DNA from: Oryzias latipes
Lineage: Eukaryota; Chordata; Actinopteri; Beloniformes; Adrianichthyidae
DNA: 64,000 nt
Reading direction: 5' to 3'
NCBI RefSeq assembly: GCF_002234675.1
Contig: NC_019860.2
Span: forward strand, 9,794,586-9,858,585
Shown: in pieces, positions 12,011 through 25,394 of the stretch
Layout: each line of letters begins with the position of its first letter
Position numbering within the stretch: the first letter of the stretch is position 1
Notes under the pieces: model-generated
The model's database searches: none
What the model saw: the letters and a program-made list of their open reading frames with translations, nothing else
What the model was told of the DNA's origin: nothing
Translations under genes and position numbers: made by a program

Positions 12011-13189
12011 GGTTAAAATAGGTGAAAAATTGTAGAAGGAGTTTAGCTGTGAACTTCTGCACGAAAAATTCTCCATGTATTTCAATGGAGCAAAAATTCC
12101 CGGAAAACCTGGAATATCTTAAAAAGTAAAAGGATTTGAAAAACCAAAAGTCATAGCACAAATAAGCAGAAAGAGCTGAACATTTTAAAAGTTGAATGGT
12201 TACAATCGGTTAAAAATTGTAGAAGGAGTTAAGCGGCGAAAAACGGCGGAAGATAGGTGTAAAGAATAAAAAAAATAACTAGAAAGGAGCTGCATTTCCA
12301 GAAGAAAATGCAGGGTTGAATGCTGTATTGCTGAATGAAAGCAGAAATATGATGAAAAAGCTGAACATTGTAAAAGTAGAATGTCTAAAATAGGTCAAAC
12401 ATTGTAGAAGGAGTTAAGCATGAAAACTGAAATTGTTGAAAAAATGGCTGAACTGTCCTGGAAAATCCTGGAATATTTTTAAAAGTTAAAGGACCAAAAG
12501 TCAAAGGTGAACATTGTAAAAGTAGAATGACCAAAACGGGTCAAAATTTGTAGACGGAGTTAAGCATGAAAGTTGAAATCGTTGAAAAAATGTATGTACT
12601 GTTGAAAATTTGAAGTTGATGCTAAAATGGCTAAACGTGCTAGCATCAGCATCATCAACTGACTCAAAAAAATCACATTGTTTAAGAGTATCATGTTGGT
12701 AAAAGCTACATGTTCTAAGTTGACAGAAAATCCACTTTTTTCAAAATGGCGGCTTTTCTATTGATTTTATCTCCATAGCAACCATTTTATGTTTGGGTCG
12801 GCATGGGATAGCGAATAAATCGACGTCAGTTTCAGACAAATCGGAAAAAGTAAACCTTTGGACGTCCTTAGCAACGAAGTTTGTTTGCTAACCACGCCCA
12901 CATTCCTTATATGTCCAGGTCCAGTGAATTTCAATATGTTCAGTTCCAGCCATGGATGAAGTTTATTGCAATATTTGCTTCAGATTTTGTCATAAAAGGC
13001 CAAAAAACAGTAGGTTGTGTCGACATCCCATAATTATTTCTAAACGTATTTTATAGTCCAAAGCATTGTGATCATTTCAATGTTTGAACGGTGTCTGTAG
13101 CTACAAGTATGTTGAAGTTATATTTGTATAAAGAAACAAAGGATTTGAAACAAAAGATTTGAAAAACACAAAATGGCTGCCAAACAGTC

Positions 13190-13612
13190 TCCATCCCATA
13201 ATGACTTCAAACCTTGATGTTGTAGTCCAACACACTGATCATTTGACAGTAAAAGTGAAGTCACCTCCTCCAGTAGGGGGCATCCTGTCAAATGCTGAGC
13301 TTCAATTCTCTCAACTATGCATGTCCCATCAATGTTACCACGCTTATTCATATATATTGAATGAGCTATATGGATCATCAGCTAGTTAGCTAGCTAGCTG
13401 GATGACACAGCATTATTTAGTCATTTAACCACTAACATGTATGGTGTTACAACATGTTAGTAACTTCTCGTAACAGTTACCTAATTCATGGTGTGGTAAT
13501 CAACACTTCCCAGGAGCCTTAGCAGCCGTGGGCGGGGCTAAGGAATGGGTCCTGACGTTTGTTCACAAGATGGCTGGAGCACATGTTTGCACATGTTTAA
13601 AGGAACAATAAA
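13190..13612. other. Non-repetitive island inside the array
   Basis: After a decaying monomer relative, about 420 bp shows no similarity to the array blocks. It contains a short AGCT-repeat (13380-13400) and GGGCGGGGC near 13531. No gene is recognised. It separates the 12 kb of array on its left from duplicated segment A. Confidence 0.6.
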
Positions 13613-15260
13613 TGAAAGCTGAATTTGCTGATGAAATGGCTGCACTGTCCTGGAAAATCTTGTAAACTGAAAGGATAAAAAGTCAAAGCTCATGAGTAAC
13701 CCCACCTGAAAGAAAATTCTTCCATTTAACGAAATATAATTGAGTTAGTCGAACTGAATTCTATCAAGAAAGGCAAGGTAAAAAAACATGCAGAAAAAGT
13801 CAATTGCCAGATTTGAACTCAGAACCTCAGTATTATAAACCCACTTACTTAGCCGCTGAGCTAACACTTTTGTGATGACCCTATGCAGCCGGTATAGATA
13901 AATAAGGCCCCTATATAACTTCCCAATGCATTTTGATAGGGCAGAAATTCCCGGAAAAACTGGAATATCTTAAAAAGTACAAGGATTTGAAAAACCAAAA
14001 GTCATAGCAGTAATAAGCTGAAAGAGCTAAACATTTTAAAACTTGAACGGTTTTAATAGGTTAAAAATTGTAGAAGGAGTTAGATGCCGAAAAACGGTGG
14101 AAGATAGCATAAGAGGAAAACAAATGTAACACTAGAAGGAGCTGCATTTCCAGAAGAAAATGCAGGGTTGAATGCTGTACTGCTGAATGAAAGCTGAATT
14201 AGCTGAAGAAATGGCTTAACTGTACTGGGAAAACCTTGAAAAGTTAAATGTGCAAAAGTCCTAGCAGGAATAAGATGAAAAAGTTGAACATTGTAATAGT
14301 AGAATGGCTGAAATAGGTCAAAGTTTGTAGAAGGAGTTAAGCATTAAAGCTGAAATTGTTGAAAAAATGGCTGAAGTGTTGAAAATTTGAAGAAGTTGCT
14401 AAAATGGCTAAAAGTACTAGCATTGGAATCAGCATCATCAACTGACTCCAAAAAACACGTTGTTTGAGAGTATTATATTGGTAAAAGCTACATGTTCTAA
14501 GTTGATAGAAAATCCACTCTTTTCAAAATGGCGGCTTTTCTATTGATTTTATCTCCATAGCAACCATTTTATGTTTGGGTCGCCTGGAGATGAGGAACAA
14601 ATCAACGTCGGTTTCAGATGAATCGGAAAAAGTAAATTTTTGGACGTCCTTAGCAACGAGCTTTGTTTGCTAACCACGCCCACATTCCTTATATGTCCAG
14701 ATCCAGTGAATTTCAATCTGTTCAGTTCCAGCCATGGATGAAGTTTATTGCAACATTTGCTTCAGATTTTGTCAAAAAATGCCCACCAAACAGTAGGTTG
14801 TGTTGCCATCCCATAATAATTTCAAAACTTATGTTGAAGTCCAAAGCCTTGTGAGCATTTCAATGTTTGAACGGTGCCTCTAGCTGAAAGCTTGTTAAAG
14901 TTATAATGCTTGAAAGCAACAAAGGTTTTCAAAGATTCTCCATGTATTTAAATGAAGCAAAAATCTTGGAAAATCCTGGAAAATCTTGGAATATCTCGAA
15001 AAGTTCAAAGATTTGAAAGACTAAAAGTCGTAGCTGAAAGGAATAAGCTGAAAGGGTTGAACATTGTAATAGTAGAAGGATTAAAATAGGTGAAAGTTTG
15101 AAGAAGTTTAAAATTGCCTCACATTTTGGCACAAAATGGCCGCCAAACTGTAGGTGGTGTTGCCATCCCATAATAATTTTGAACCTTATGTTGAAGTCCA
15201 AAACCTTGTGAACATTTCAATATTTGAACGGTGTCTCTAGCCAAAAGAATGTTAAAGTTA
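13613..15260. repeat. Duplicated segment A, copy 2
   Basis: This is the partner of 1-1640. It starts immediately after a non-repetitive island (13190-13612), which makes that point a candidate left boundary of the array unit. Confidence 0.9.
13803..13872 (-). other. tRNA-like sequence, second copy
   Basis: This is the copy of 181-250 inside duplicated segment A. The A box is kept, while the B box has one change (ATTTGAAC on the plus strand). Confidence 0.55.
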
Positions 15261-16430
15261 CAATTGTTTAAAGAAGCAAAGGTGTGGCCAATGGAGCAAA
15301 AACATTGGAAAATCTGGGAATATCCAGGAATATCTGGAAAAGTTCAAAGATTTGAAAGACCAAAAGTCATAGCTGAAAGGAATAAGCTGAAAGGGTTGAA
15401 CATTGTAATAGTAGAATGGTAAAAATAGGTGAAAGTTTGAAGAAGTTTAAAATTGCCTCACATTTTGGCACAAAATGGCAGCCAAACTGTAGGTGGTGTT
15501 GCCATCCCATAATAATTTTGAGCCTTAAGTTGAAGTCCAAAACCTTGTGAACATTTCAATATTTGAACGGTGTCTCTAGCCAAAAGAATGTTAAAGTTAC
15601 AATTGTTTAAAGAAGCAAAGGTGTGGCCAATGGAGCAAAAAGATTGGAAAATCTGGGAATATCCGGGAATATCTGGAAAAGTTTAAGGATTTGAAGGAGC
15701 AAAAGTCATAGCTGAAAGGAATAAGATGAAAGGGTTGAACATTGTAATAGTAGAATGGTAAAAATAGGTGAAAGTTTGAAGAAGTTTAAAATTGCCTCAC
15801 ATTTTGGCAGAAAATGGCCGCCAAACTGTAGGTGGTGTTGCCATCCCATAATAATTTTAAGCCTTATGTTGAAGTCCAAAACCTTGTGAACATTTCAATA
15901 TTTGAACGGTGTCTCTAGCCAAAAGAATGTTAAAGTTACAATTGTTTAAAGAAGCAAAGGTGTGGCCAATGGAGCAAAAACATTGGAAAATCTGGGAATC
16001 TCCGGGAATATCTGGAAAAGTTCAAAGATTTGAAGGACCAAAAGTCATAGCTGAAAGGAATAAGCTGAAAGGGTTGAACATTGTAATAGTAGAATGGTAA
16101 AAATAGGTGAAAGTTTGAAGAAGTTTAAAATTGCCTCACATTTTGGCACAAAATGGCCGCCAAACTGTAGGTGGGGTTGCCATCCCATAATAATTTTGAG
16201 CCTTATGTTGAAGTCCAAAACCTTGTGAACATTTCAATATTTGAACGGTGTCTCTAGCCAAAAGAATGTTAAAGTTACAATTGTTTAAAGAAGCAAAGGT
16301 GTGGTCAATGGAGCAAAATAATTGGAAAATCCGGGAATATCCGGGAATATCTGGAAAAGTTCACGGATTTGAAGGACAAAATGTCATAGCTAGAATAAGA
16401 TGAAAGAGCTGAACATTTTCATAGTCAAAC
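14930..16430. repeat. 339-bp monomer run, four copies
   Basis: Four monomers follow the leader that belongs to the 13621-bp-offset duplication. Individual monomers have small private changes (GGCAGCCAAACTG in the second, a GGTGGGGTTGCC variant in the fourth). The run ends in the spacer and hinge at about 16640-16760. Confidence 0.9.
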
Positions 16431-17309
16431 GGTTAAAATAGGTGAAAAATTGTAGAAAGAGTTTAGCTGTGAACTTCTGCACGAAAAATTCTCCATGTAT
16501 TTCAATGGAGCAAAAATTCCCGGAAAACCTGGAATATCTTAAAAAGTAAAAGGATTTGAAAAACCAAAAGTCATAGCACAAATAAGCAGAAAGAGCTGAA
16601 CATTTTAAAAGTTGAATGGTTACAATCGGTTAAAAATTGTAGAAGGAGTTAAGCGGCGAAAAACGGCGGAAGATAGGTGTAAAGAATAATAATAAATAAA
16701 GAGAAACAGAAAAACAAAGGGTTGAATGCTTTACAGCATTCAACCAATAACTAGAAGGAGCTGCATTTCCAGAAGAAAATGCAGGGTTGAATGCTGTATT
16801 GCTGAAAGAAAGCTTAATTTGTAAAAGAAATGGCTGAACTGAGCTGAAAGAGCTCAAAATTTTAAAAGTAAAATGGTTAAAAAAGGTGAAAACCTGTAAA
16901 AAAGGTTAAGCACAAGAATTCCCTATGTATTTTAATGGAGCAAAAATCCTGCAAAATCTTGGAATATCTTAAAAATTTTAATGATTTGAATGACCAAAAG
17001 TAATATCTGTAATAAGTTGAAAGAGTTGAACATTTAAAAAGGTGAATGGTAGAAAAATTTCAAGTGTCCGAACCGGGTGTCGATCCGGGAACCTCTTGCA
17101 CCATAACTTTCCAATGCATTTTAATAGGGCAAAAATTCCCGGAAAAACTGGAATATCTTAAAAAGTACAAGGATTAGAAGTACCAAAAGTCATAGCAATA
17201 ATAAGCTGAAAGAGCTGAACATTTTAAAAGTTGAATGGTAAAAATAGGTTAAAAATTGTAGAAGTAGTTAGGTGTCAAAAAGCGGCGGAAGATAGTATAA
17301 ATAATAATA

Positions 17310-19568
17310 ATAAATAAAGAGAAACAGGAAAACAAAGGGTTGAATGCTTTATAGCATTCAACCAACTAGAAGGAGCTGCATTTCCAGAAGAAAATGCAGG
17401 GTTGAATGCTGTATTGCTGAAAGAAAGCTTAATGTGTAAAATAAATGGCTGAACTGAGCTGAAAGAGATCAACATTTTAAAAGTAAAATGGTTAAAAAAA
17501 GTAAAAACCTGTAAAAGAGGTTAAGCACAAGAATTCCCTATGGATTTTAATGGAGCAAAAATCCTGGAAAATCTTGGAATATCTTGAAAAGTTCAAAGAT
17601 TTGAAAGACTAAAAGTCGTAGCTGATAGGAATAAGCTGAAAGGGTTGAACATTGTAATAGTAGAAGGATTAAACTACGTGAAAGTTTGAAGAAGTTTAAA
17701 ATTGCCTCAAATTTTGGCACAAAATGGCCGCCAAACTGTAGGTGGTGTTGCCATCCCAAAATAATCTTGAACCTTATGTTGAAGTCCAAAACCTTGTGAA
17801 CATTTCAATATTTGAACGGTGTCTCTAGCCAAAAGAATGTTAAAGTTACAATTGTTTAAAGAAGCAAAGGTGTGGCCAATGGAGCAAAAAGATTGGAAAA
17901 TCTGGCAATATCCGGGAATATCTGGAAAAGTTCAAGGATTTGAAGGACCAAAAGTCATAGCTGAAAGGAATAAGCTGAAAGGGTTGAACATTGTAATAGT
18001 AGAATGGTAAAAATAGGTGAAAGTTTGAAGAAGTTTAAAATTGCCTCACATTTTGGCACAAAATGGCCGCCAAACTGTAGGTGGTGTTGCCATCCCATAA
18101 TAATTTTGAGCCTTATGTTGAAGTCCAAAACCTTGTGAACATTTCAATATTTGAACGGTGTCTCTAGCCAAAAGAATGTTAAAGTTACAATTGTTTAAAG
18201 AAGCAAAGGTGTGGCCAATGGAGCAAAAACATTGGAAAATCTGGGAATATCCGGGAATATCTGGAAAAGTTCAAAGATGTGAAGGACCAAAAGTCATAGC
18301 TGAAAGGAATAAGCTGAAAGGGTTGAACATTGTAATAGTAGAATGGTAAAAATAGGTGAAAGTTTGAAGAAGTTTAAAATTGCCTCACATTTTGGCACAA
18401 AATGGCCGCCAAACTGTAGGTGGTGTTGCCATCCCATAATAATTTTGAACCTTATGTTGAAGTCCAAAACCTTGTGAACATTTCAATATTTGAACGGTGT
18501 CTCTAGCCAAAAGAATGTTAAAGTTACAATTGTTTAAAGAAGCAAAGGTGTGGCCAATGGAGCAAAAAGATTGGAAAATCCGGGAATATCCGGGAATATC
18601 TGGAAAAGTTCACGGATTTGAAGGACAAAATGTCATAGCTAGAATAAGATGAAAGAGCTGAACATTTTTATAGTCAAACGGTTAAAATAGGTGAAAAATT
18701 GTAGAAGGAGTTTAGCTGTGAACTTCTGCACGAAAAATTCTCCATGTATTTCAATGGAGCAAAAATTCCCGGAAAACCTGGAATATCTTAAAAAGTAAAA
18801 GGATTTGAAAAACCAAAAGTCATAGCACAAATAAGCAGAAAGAGCTGAACATTTTAAAAGTTGAATGGTTACAATCGGTTAAAAATTGTAGAAGGAGTTA
18901 AGCGGCGAAAAACGGCGGAAGATAGGTGTAAAGAATAAAAAAAATAAATAAAGAGAAACAGGAAAACAAGCAATAATAATAATTTGTAGGACTTAAAATT
19001 GCCTCACATTTTGGCACAAAATGGCCGCCAAACTGTAGGTGGTGTTGCCATCCCATAATAATTTTGAGCCTTATGTTGAAGTCCAAAGCGTTGTGAACAT
19101 TTAAATGTTTGAACGGTGTCTCTAGCCAAAAGAATGTTAAAGTTACAATTGTTTAAAGAAGCAAAGGTGTGGCCAATGGAGCAAAATAATTGGAAAATCC
19201 GGGAATATCCGGGAATATCTGGAAAAGTTCAGGGATTTGAAGGACAAAATGTCATAGCTAGAATAAGATGAAAGAGCTGAACATTTTCATAGTCGAACGG
19301 TTAAAATAGGTGAAAAATTGTAGAAGGAGTTTAGCTGTGAACTTCTGCACGAAAAATTCTCCATGTATTTCAATGGAGCAAAAATTCCCGGAAAACCTGG
19401 AATATCTTAAAAAGTAAAAGGATTTGAAAAACCAAAAGTCATAGCACAAATAAGCAGAAAGAGCTGAACATTTTAAAAGTTGAATGGTTACAATCGGTTA
19501 AAAATTGTAGAAGGAGTTAAGCGGCGAAAAACGGCGGAAGATAGGTGTAAAGAATAAAAAAAATAATA
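17310..19568. repeat. Duplicated segment C, copy 2
   Basis: This is the partner of 10022-12280. It overlaps segment B copy 2 over 18994-19568, so the 17.3-22.1 kb region is a mosaic of two older segments. Confidence 0.9.
17540..18670. repeat. 339-bp monomer run, three copies
   Basis: This is the second copy of the 10250-11390 run, offset 7288 bp, with the same private variants. It is followed by the same chimeric lone monomer at about 18990-19290. Confidence 0.9.
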
Positions 19569-22064
19569 ACTAGAAGGAGCTGCATTTCCAGAAGAAAATG
19601 CAGGGTTGAATGCTGTATTGCTGAAAGAAAGCTTAATTTGTAAAAGAAATGGCTGAACTGAGCTGAAAGAGCTCAAAATTTTAAAAGTAAAATGGTTAAA
19701 AAAGGTGAAAACCTGTAAAAAAGGTTAAGCACAAGAATTCCCTATGTATTTTAATGGAGCAAAAATCCTGCAAAATCTTGGAATATCTTAAAAATTTTAA
19801 TGATTTGAATGACCAAAAGTAATATCTGTAATAAGTTGAAAGAGTTGAACATTTAAAAAGGTGAATGGTAGAAAAATTTCAAGTGTCCGAACCGGGTGTC
19901 GATCCGGGAACCTCTTGCACCATAACTTTCCAATGCATTTTAATAGGGCAAAAATTCCCGGAAAAACTGGAATATCTTAAAAAGTACAAGGATTAGAAGT
20001 ACCAAAAGTCATAGCAATAATAAGCTGAAAGAGCTGAACATTTTAAAAGTTGAATGGTAAAAATAGGTTAAAAATTGTAGAAGTAGTTAGGTGTCAAAAA
20101 GCGGCGGAAGATAGTATAAATAATAATAATAAATAAAGAGAAACAGGAAAACAAAGGGTTGAATGCTTTATAGCATTCAACCAACTAGAAGGAGCTGCAT
20201 TTCCAGAAGAAAATGCAGGGTTGAATGCTGTACTGCTGAATGAAAGCTGAATTAGCTGAAGAAATGGCTGAACTGTACTGGAAGAACCATGAAAAGTTAA
20301 AGGTGCAAAAGTCCTAGCAGGAATAAGCTGAAAAAGTTGAACATTGTAATAGTAATATGGCTGAAATAGGTCAAACTTTGTAGGACTTAAGCATGAAAGC
20401 TGAAATTGTTGAAAAAATAGCTGAATTGTTGAAAATTTGAAGATGTTGCTAAAATGGCTAAAAGTTCTAGCATTGGAATCAGCATCAACTGACTCCAAAA
20501 AACACGATCTTTGAGAGTATTATATTGGTAAAAGCTACATGTTCAAAGTTGATAGAAAATCCACTCTTTTCAAAATGCCGGCTTTCTATTAATTTTATCT
20601 CCATAGCAACCATTTTATGTTTGGGTCGCCTGGGGATGACGAACCAATCGACGTCAGTTTCAGACAAATCGGAAAAAGTAAACTTTTGGACGTCCTTAGC
20701 AACGAAGTTTGTTTGCTAACCACGCCCACATTCCTTATATGTCCAGATCCAGTGAATTTCAATATGTTCAGTTCCAGCCATGGATGAAGTTTATTGCAAC
20801 ATTTGCTTCAGATTTTGTCAAAAAATGCCCACCAAACAGTAGGTTGTGTTGCCATCCCATAATAATTTCAAAACGTATGTTGAAGTCCAAAGCCTTGTGA
20901 GCATTTCAATGTTTGAACGGTGCCTCTAGCTGAAAGCTTGTTAAAGTTATAATGCTTGAAAGCAACAAAGGTTTTCAAGGATTCTCCATGTATTTAAATG
21001 AAGCAAAAATCTTGAAAAATCCTGGAAAATCTTGGAATATCTTGAAAAGTTCAAAGATTTGAAAGACTAAAAGTCGTAGCTGAAAGGAATAAGCTGAAAG
21101 GGTTGAACATTGTAATAGTAGAAGGATTAAAATACATGAAAGTTTGAAGAAGTTTAAAATTGCCTCACATTTTGGCACAAAATGGCCGCCAAATTGTAGG
21201 TGGTGTTGCCATCCCATAATAATTTTGAACCTTATGTTGAAGTCCAAAACCTTGTGAACATTTCAATATTTGAACGGTGTCTCTAGCCAAAAGAATGTTA
21301 AAGTTACAATTGTTTAAAAAAGCAAAGGTGTGGCCAATGGAGAAAAAACATTGGAAAATCTGGGAATATCCGGGAATATCTGGAAAAGTTCAAGGATTTG
21401 AAGGACCAAAAGTCATAGCTGAAAGGAATAAGCTGAAAGGGTTGAACATTGTAATAGTAGAATGGTAAAAATAGGTGAAAGTTTGAAGAAGTTAAAATTG
21501 CCTCACATTTTGGCACAAAATGGCCGCCAAACTGTAGGTGGTGTTGCCATCCCATAATAATTTTGAGCCTTATGTTGAAGTCCAAAACCTTGTGAACATT
21601 TCAATATTTGAACGGTGTCTCTAGCCAAAAGAATGTTAAAGTTACAATTGTTTAAAGAAGCAAAGGTGTGGCCAATGGAGCAAAAACATTGGAAAATCTG
21701 GGAATATCCAGGAATATCTGGAAAAGTTCAAGGATTTGAAGGACCAAAAGTCATAGCTGAAAGGAATAAGATGAAAGGGTTGAACATTTTCATAGTCGAA
21801 CGGTTAAAATAGGTGAAAAATTGTACAAGGAGTTTAACTGTGAACTTCTGAACGAAAAATTCTCCATGTATTTCAATGGAACAAAAATTCCCGGAAAACC
21901 TGGAATATCTTAAAAAGTAAAAGGATTTGAAAAACCAAAAGTCATAGCACAAATAAGCAGAAAGAGCTGAACATTTTAAAAGTTGAATGGTTACAATCGG
22001 TTAAAAATTGTAGAAGGAGTTAAGCGGCGAAAAACGGCGGAAGATAGGTGTAAAGAATAAAAAA
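18994..22064. repeat. Duplicated segment B, copy 2
   Basis: This is the partner of 6950-10020. Differences are few (for example CAAAATTTG versus CAAACTTTG near 20377), indicating recent copying. Confidence 0.9.
20975..21810. repeat. 339-bp monomer run, two copies
   Basis: This is the second copy of the 8930-9770 run, offset 12044 bp, nearly base-for-base identical. Confidence 0.9.
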
Positions 22065-23884
22065 AACTAGAAGGAGCTGCATTTCCAGAAGAAAATGCAG
22101 GGTTGAATGCTGTATTGCTGAATGAAAGCCTAATTTGCTGAAGAAATGGCTGAACTGTCCTTGAAGATCCTGAAATATCTTCAAAAGAAAGGATCAAAAG
22201 TCATAACACAAAAAAGCAGTCAAAGTGGAACATTGTAATAGTGGAATGGCTAAAATAGGTCAAAATTTGTAGAAGGAGTTAAGCATTAAAGCTGAAACTT
22301 GTTGAAAAAATGGCTGAACAGTACAAAATTTGAAGATGTTGCTAAAATGGCTAAAAGTGCTAGTATTGGAATCAGCATCATCAACTGACTCAAAAAAACA
22401 CATTGTTTGAGAGTATCATATTGTTTAAAGCTACATGTTCTAAGTTGATGGAAAATCCACTTTTTCTAAATGGCGGCTTTTCAATTGGTTTTATCTCCAT
22501 AGCAACCATTTCATGTTTGGGTCGCCTGGGGATAACGAACAAATCGACTTCAGTTTCAGAAAAATCGGAAAAAGTAAACCTTTGGACGTCCTTAGCAACG
22601 AAGTTTGTTTGCTAACCACGCCCACATTCCATATATGTCCAGATCCAGTGAATTTCAATATGTTCAGTTCCAGGCATGGATGATTTTTATTGCAATATTT
22701 GCTTCAGATTTAGTCATAAACTGGCCACCAAACAGTAGGTTGTGTCGACATCCCATAATAATTTCTGAATGTATTTTTTAGTCCAAAGCCTTGTGATCGT
22801 TTTAATGTTTGAACGGTGTCTCTGGCTACAAGTATGTTGAAGTTATAATGGTTGAAAGAAACAAAGTTTTGCAAGGATTTTCAATGTATTTCAATGAAGC
22901 AAAAAATCCTGAAATATCCAAAAATATCTTAAAAAGTACAAGGATTTGAAAAACCAAAAGTCATAGCAGTAATAAGATGAAAGAGCTGAACATTTTAAAA
23001 GTTGAACGGTTAAGATAGGTTAAAAATTGTAGAAGGAGTTAAGTGCCGAAAAACGGCGGAAGATAGCATAAGAGGAAAACAAATGTAACACTAGAAGGAG
23101 CTGCATTTCCAGAAGAAAATGCAGGGTTGAATGCTGTACTGCTGAATGAAAGCTGAATTAGCTGAAGAAATGGTTGAACTGTACTGGAAGAACCATGAAA
23201 AGTTAAAGGTGCAAAAGTCGTAGCAGGAATAAGCTGAAAAAGTTGAACATTGTAATAGTAGAATGGCTGAAATAGGTCAAAATTTGTAGGACCTAAGCAT
23301 GCAAGCTGAAATTGTTGAAAAAATGGCTGAATTGTTGAAAATTTGAAGATGTTGCTAAAATGGCTAAAAGTACTAGCATTGGAATCAGCATCATTAACTG
23401 ACTCCAAAAAACACGTTGTTTGAGAGTATTACATTGGTAAAAGCTACATGTTCTAAGTTGACAGAAAATCCACTCTTTTCAAAATGGCGGCTTTTCTATT
23501 GATTTTATCTCCATAGCAACCATTTTATGTTTGGGTCGCCTGGAGATGAGGAACAAATCAACGTCGGTTTCAGATGAATCGGAAAAAGTAAACTTTTGGA
23601 CGTCCTTAGCAACGAGCTTTGTTTGCTAACCACGCCCACATTCCTTATATGTCCAGATCCAGTGAATTTCAATATGTTCAGTTCCAGCCATGGATGAAGT
23701 TTATTGCAACATTTGCTTCAGATTTTGTCAAAAAATGCCCACCAAACAGTAGGTTGTGTTGCCATCCCATAATAATTTCAAAACGTATGTTGAAGTCCAA
23801 AGCCTTGTGAGCATTTCAATGTTTGAACGGTGCCTCTAGCTGAAAGCTTGTTAAAGTTATAATGCTTGAAAGCAACAAAGGTTT

Positions 23885-25060
23885 TCAAGGATTCTCCATG
23901 TATTTAAATGAAGCAAAAATCTTGGAAAATCCTGGAAAATCTTGGAATATCTTGAAAAGTTCAAAGATTTGAAAGACTAAAAGTCGTAGCTGAAAGGAAT
24001 AAGCTGAAAGGGTTGAACATTGTAACAGTAGAAGGATTAAAATACGTGAAAGTTTGAAGAAGTTTAAAATTGCCTCACATTTTGGCACAAAATGGCCGCC
24101 AAACTGTAGGTGGTGTTGCCATCCCATAATAATTTTGAACCTTATGTTGAAGTCCAAAACCTTGTGAACATTTCAATATTTGAACAGTGTCTCTAGCCAA
24201 AAGAATGTTAAATTTACAATTGTTTAAGGAAGCAAAGGTGTGACCAATGGAGCAAAAAGATTGGAAAATCTGGGAATATCCGGGAATATCTGGAAAAGTT
24301 CAAAGATTTGAAGGACCAAAAGTCATAGCTGAAAGGAATAAACTGAAAGGGTTGAACATTGTAATAGTAGAATGGTAAAAATAGGTGAAAGTTTGAAGAA
24401 GTTTAAAATTGCCTCACATTTTGGCACAAAATGGCCGCCAAACTGTAGGTGGTGTTGCCATCCCATAATAATTTTGAGCCTTATGTTGAAGTCCAAAACC
24501 TTGTGAACATTTCAATATTTGAACGGTGTCTCTAGCCAAAAGAATGTTAAAGTTACAATTGTTTAAAGAAGCAAAGGTGTGGCCAATGGAGCAAAAACAT
24601 TGGAAAATCTGGGAATATCCGGGAATATCTGGAAAAGTTCAAGGATTTGAAGGACCAAAAGTCATAGCTGAAAGGAATAAGCTGAAAAGGTTGAACATTG
24701 TAATAGTAGAATGGTAAAAATAGGTGAAAGTTTGAAGAAGTTTAAAATTGCCTCACATTTTGGCACAAAATGGCCGCCAAACTGTAGGTGGTGTTGGCAT
24801 CCCATAATAATTTTGAACCTTATGTTGAAGTCCAAAACCTTGTGAACATTTCAATATTTGAACGGTGTCTCTAGCCAAAAGAATGTTAAAGTTACAATTG
24901 TTTAAAGAAGCAAAGGTGTGGCCAATGGAGCAAAAACATTGGAAAATCTGGGAATATCCGGGAATATCTGGAAAAGTTCAAAGATTTGAAGGACCAAAAT
25001 GTCATAGCTAGAATAAGATGAAAGAGCTGAGCATTTTCATAGTCGAACGGTTAAAATAGG
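23885..25060. repeat. 339-bp monomer run, three to four copies
   Basis: Monomers here show independent variants (GAACAGTGTCTC, GGTGTGACCAATGG, GTTGGCATCCC), so this run is not part of the three large block copies. It passes to a hinge with two hairpin units at 25318-25422. Confidence 0.85.
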
Positions 25061-25394
25061 TGAAAAATTGTAGAAGTAGTTTAACTGTGAACTTCTGAAC
25101 GAAAAATTCTCCATGTATTTCAATGGAGCAAAAATTCCCGGAAAACCTGGAATATCTTAAAAAGTAAAAGGATTTGAAAAACCAAAAGTCATAGCAGAAA
25201 TAAGATGAAAGAGATGAACATTTTAATAGTAGAATGGTTAAAATAGGTTAAAAATTGTAGAAGTAGTTAAACGCCAAAAAACGGCGGAAGATACTATAAG
25301 ATACGATAATAATAAATAAAGAGAAACAGGAAAACAAAGGGTTGAATGCTTTACAGCATTCAACCAATAAATAAAGAGAAACAGGAAAACAAAG

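Larger units (their letters stand above)
10022..12280. repeat. Duplicated segment C, copy 1
   Basis: About 2.26 kb matches 17310-19568 at a 7288-bp offset. Its first 1.6 kb is present a third time at 25395-26995 (offset 15345). Both ends lie in hinge sequence. Confidence 0.9.
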
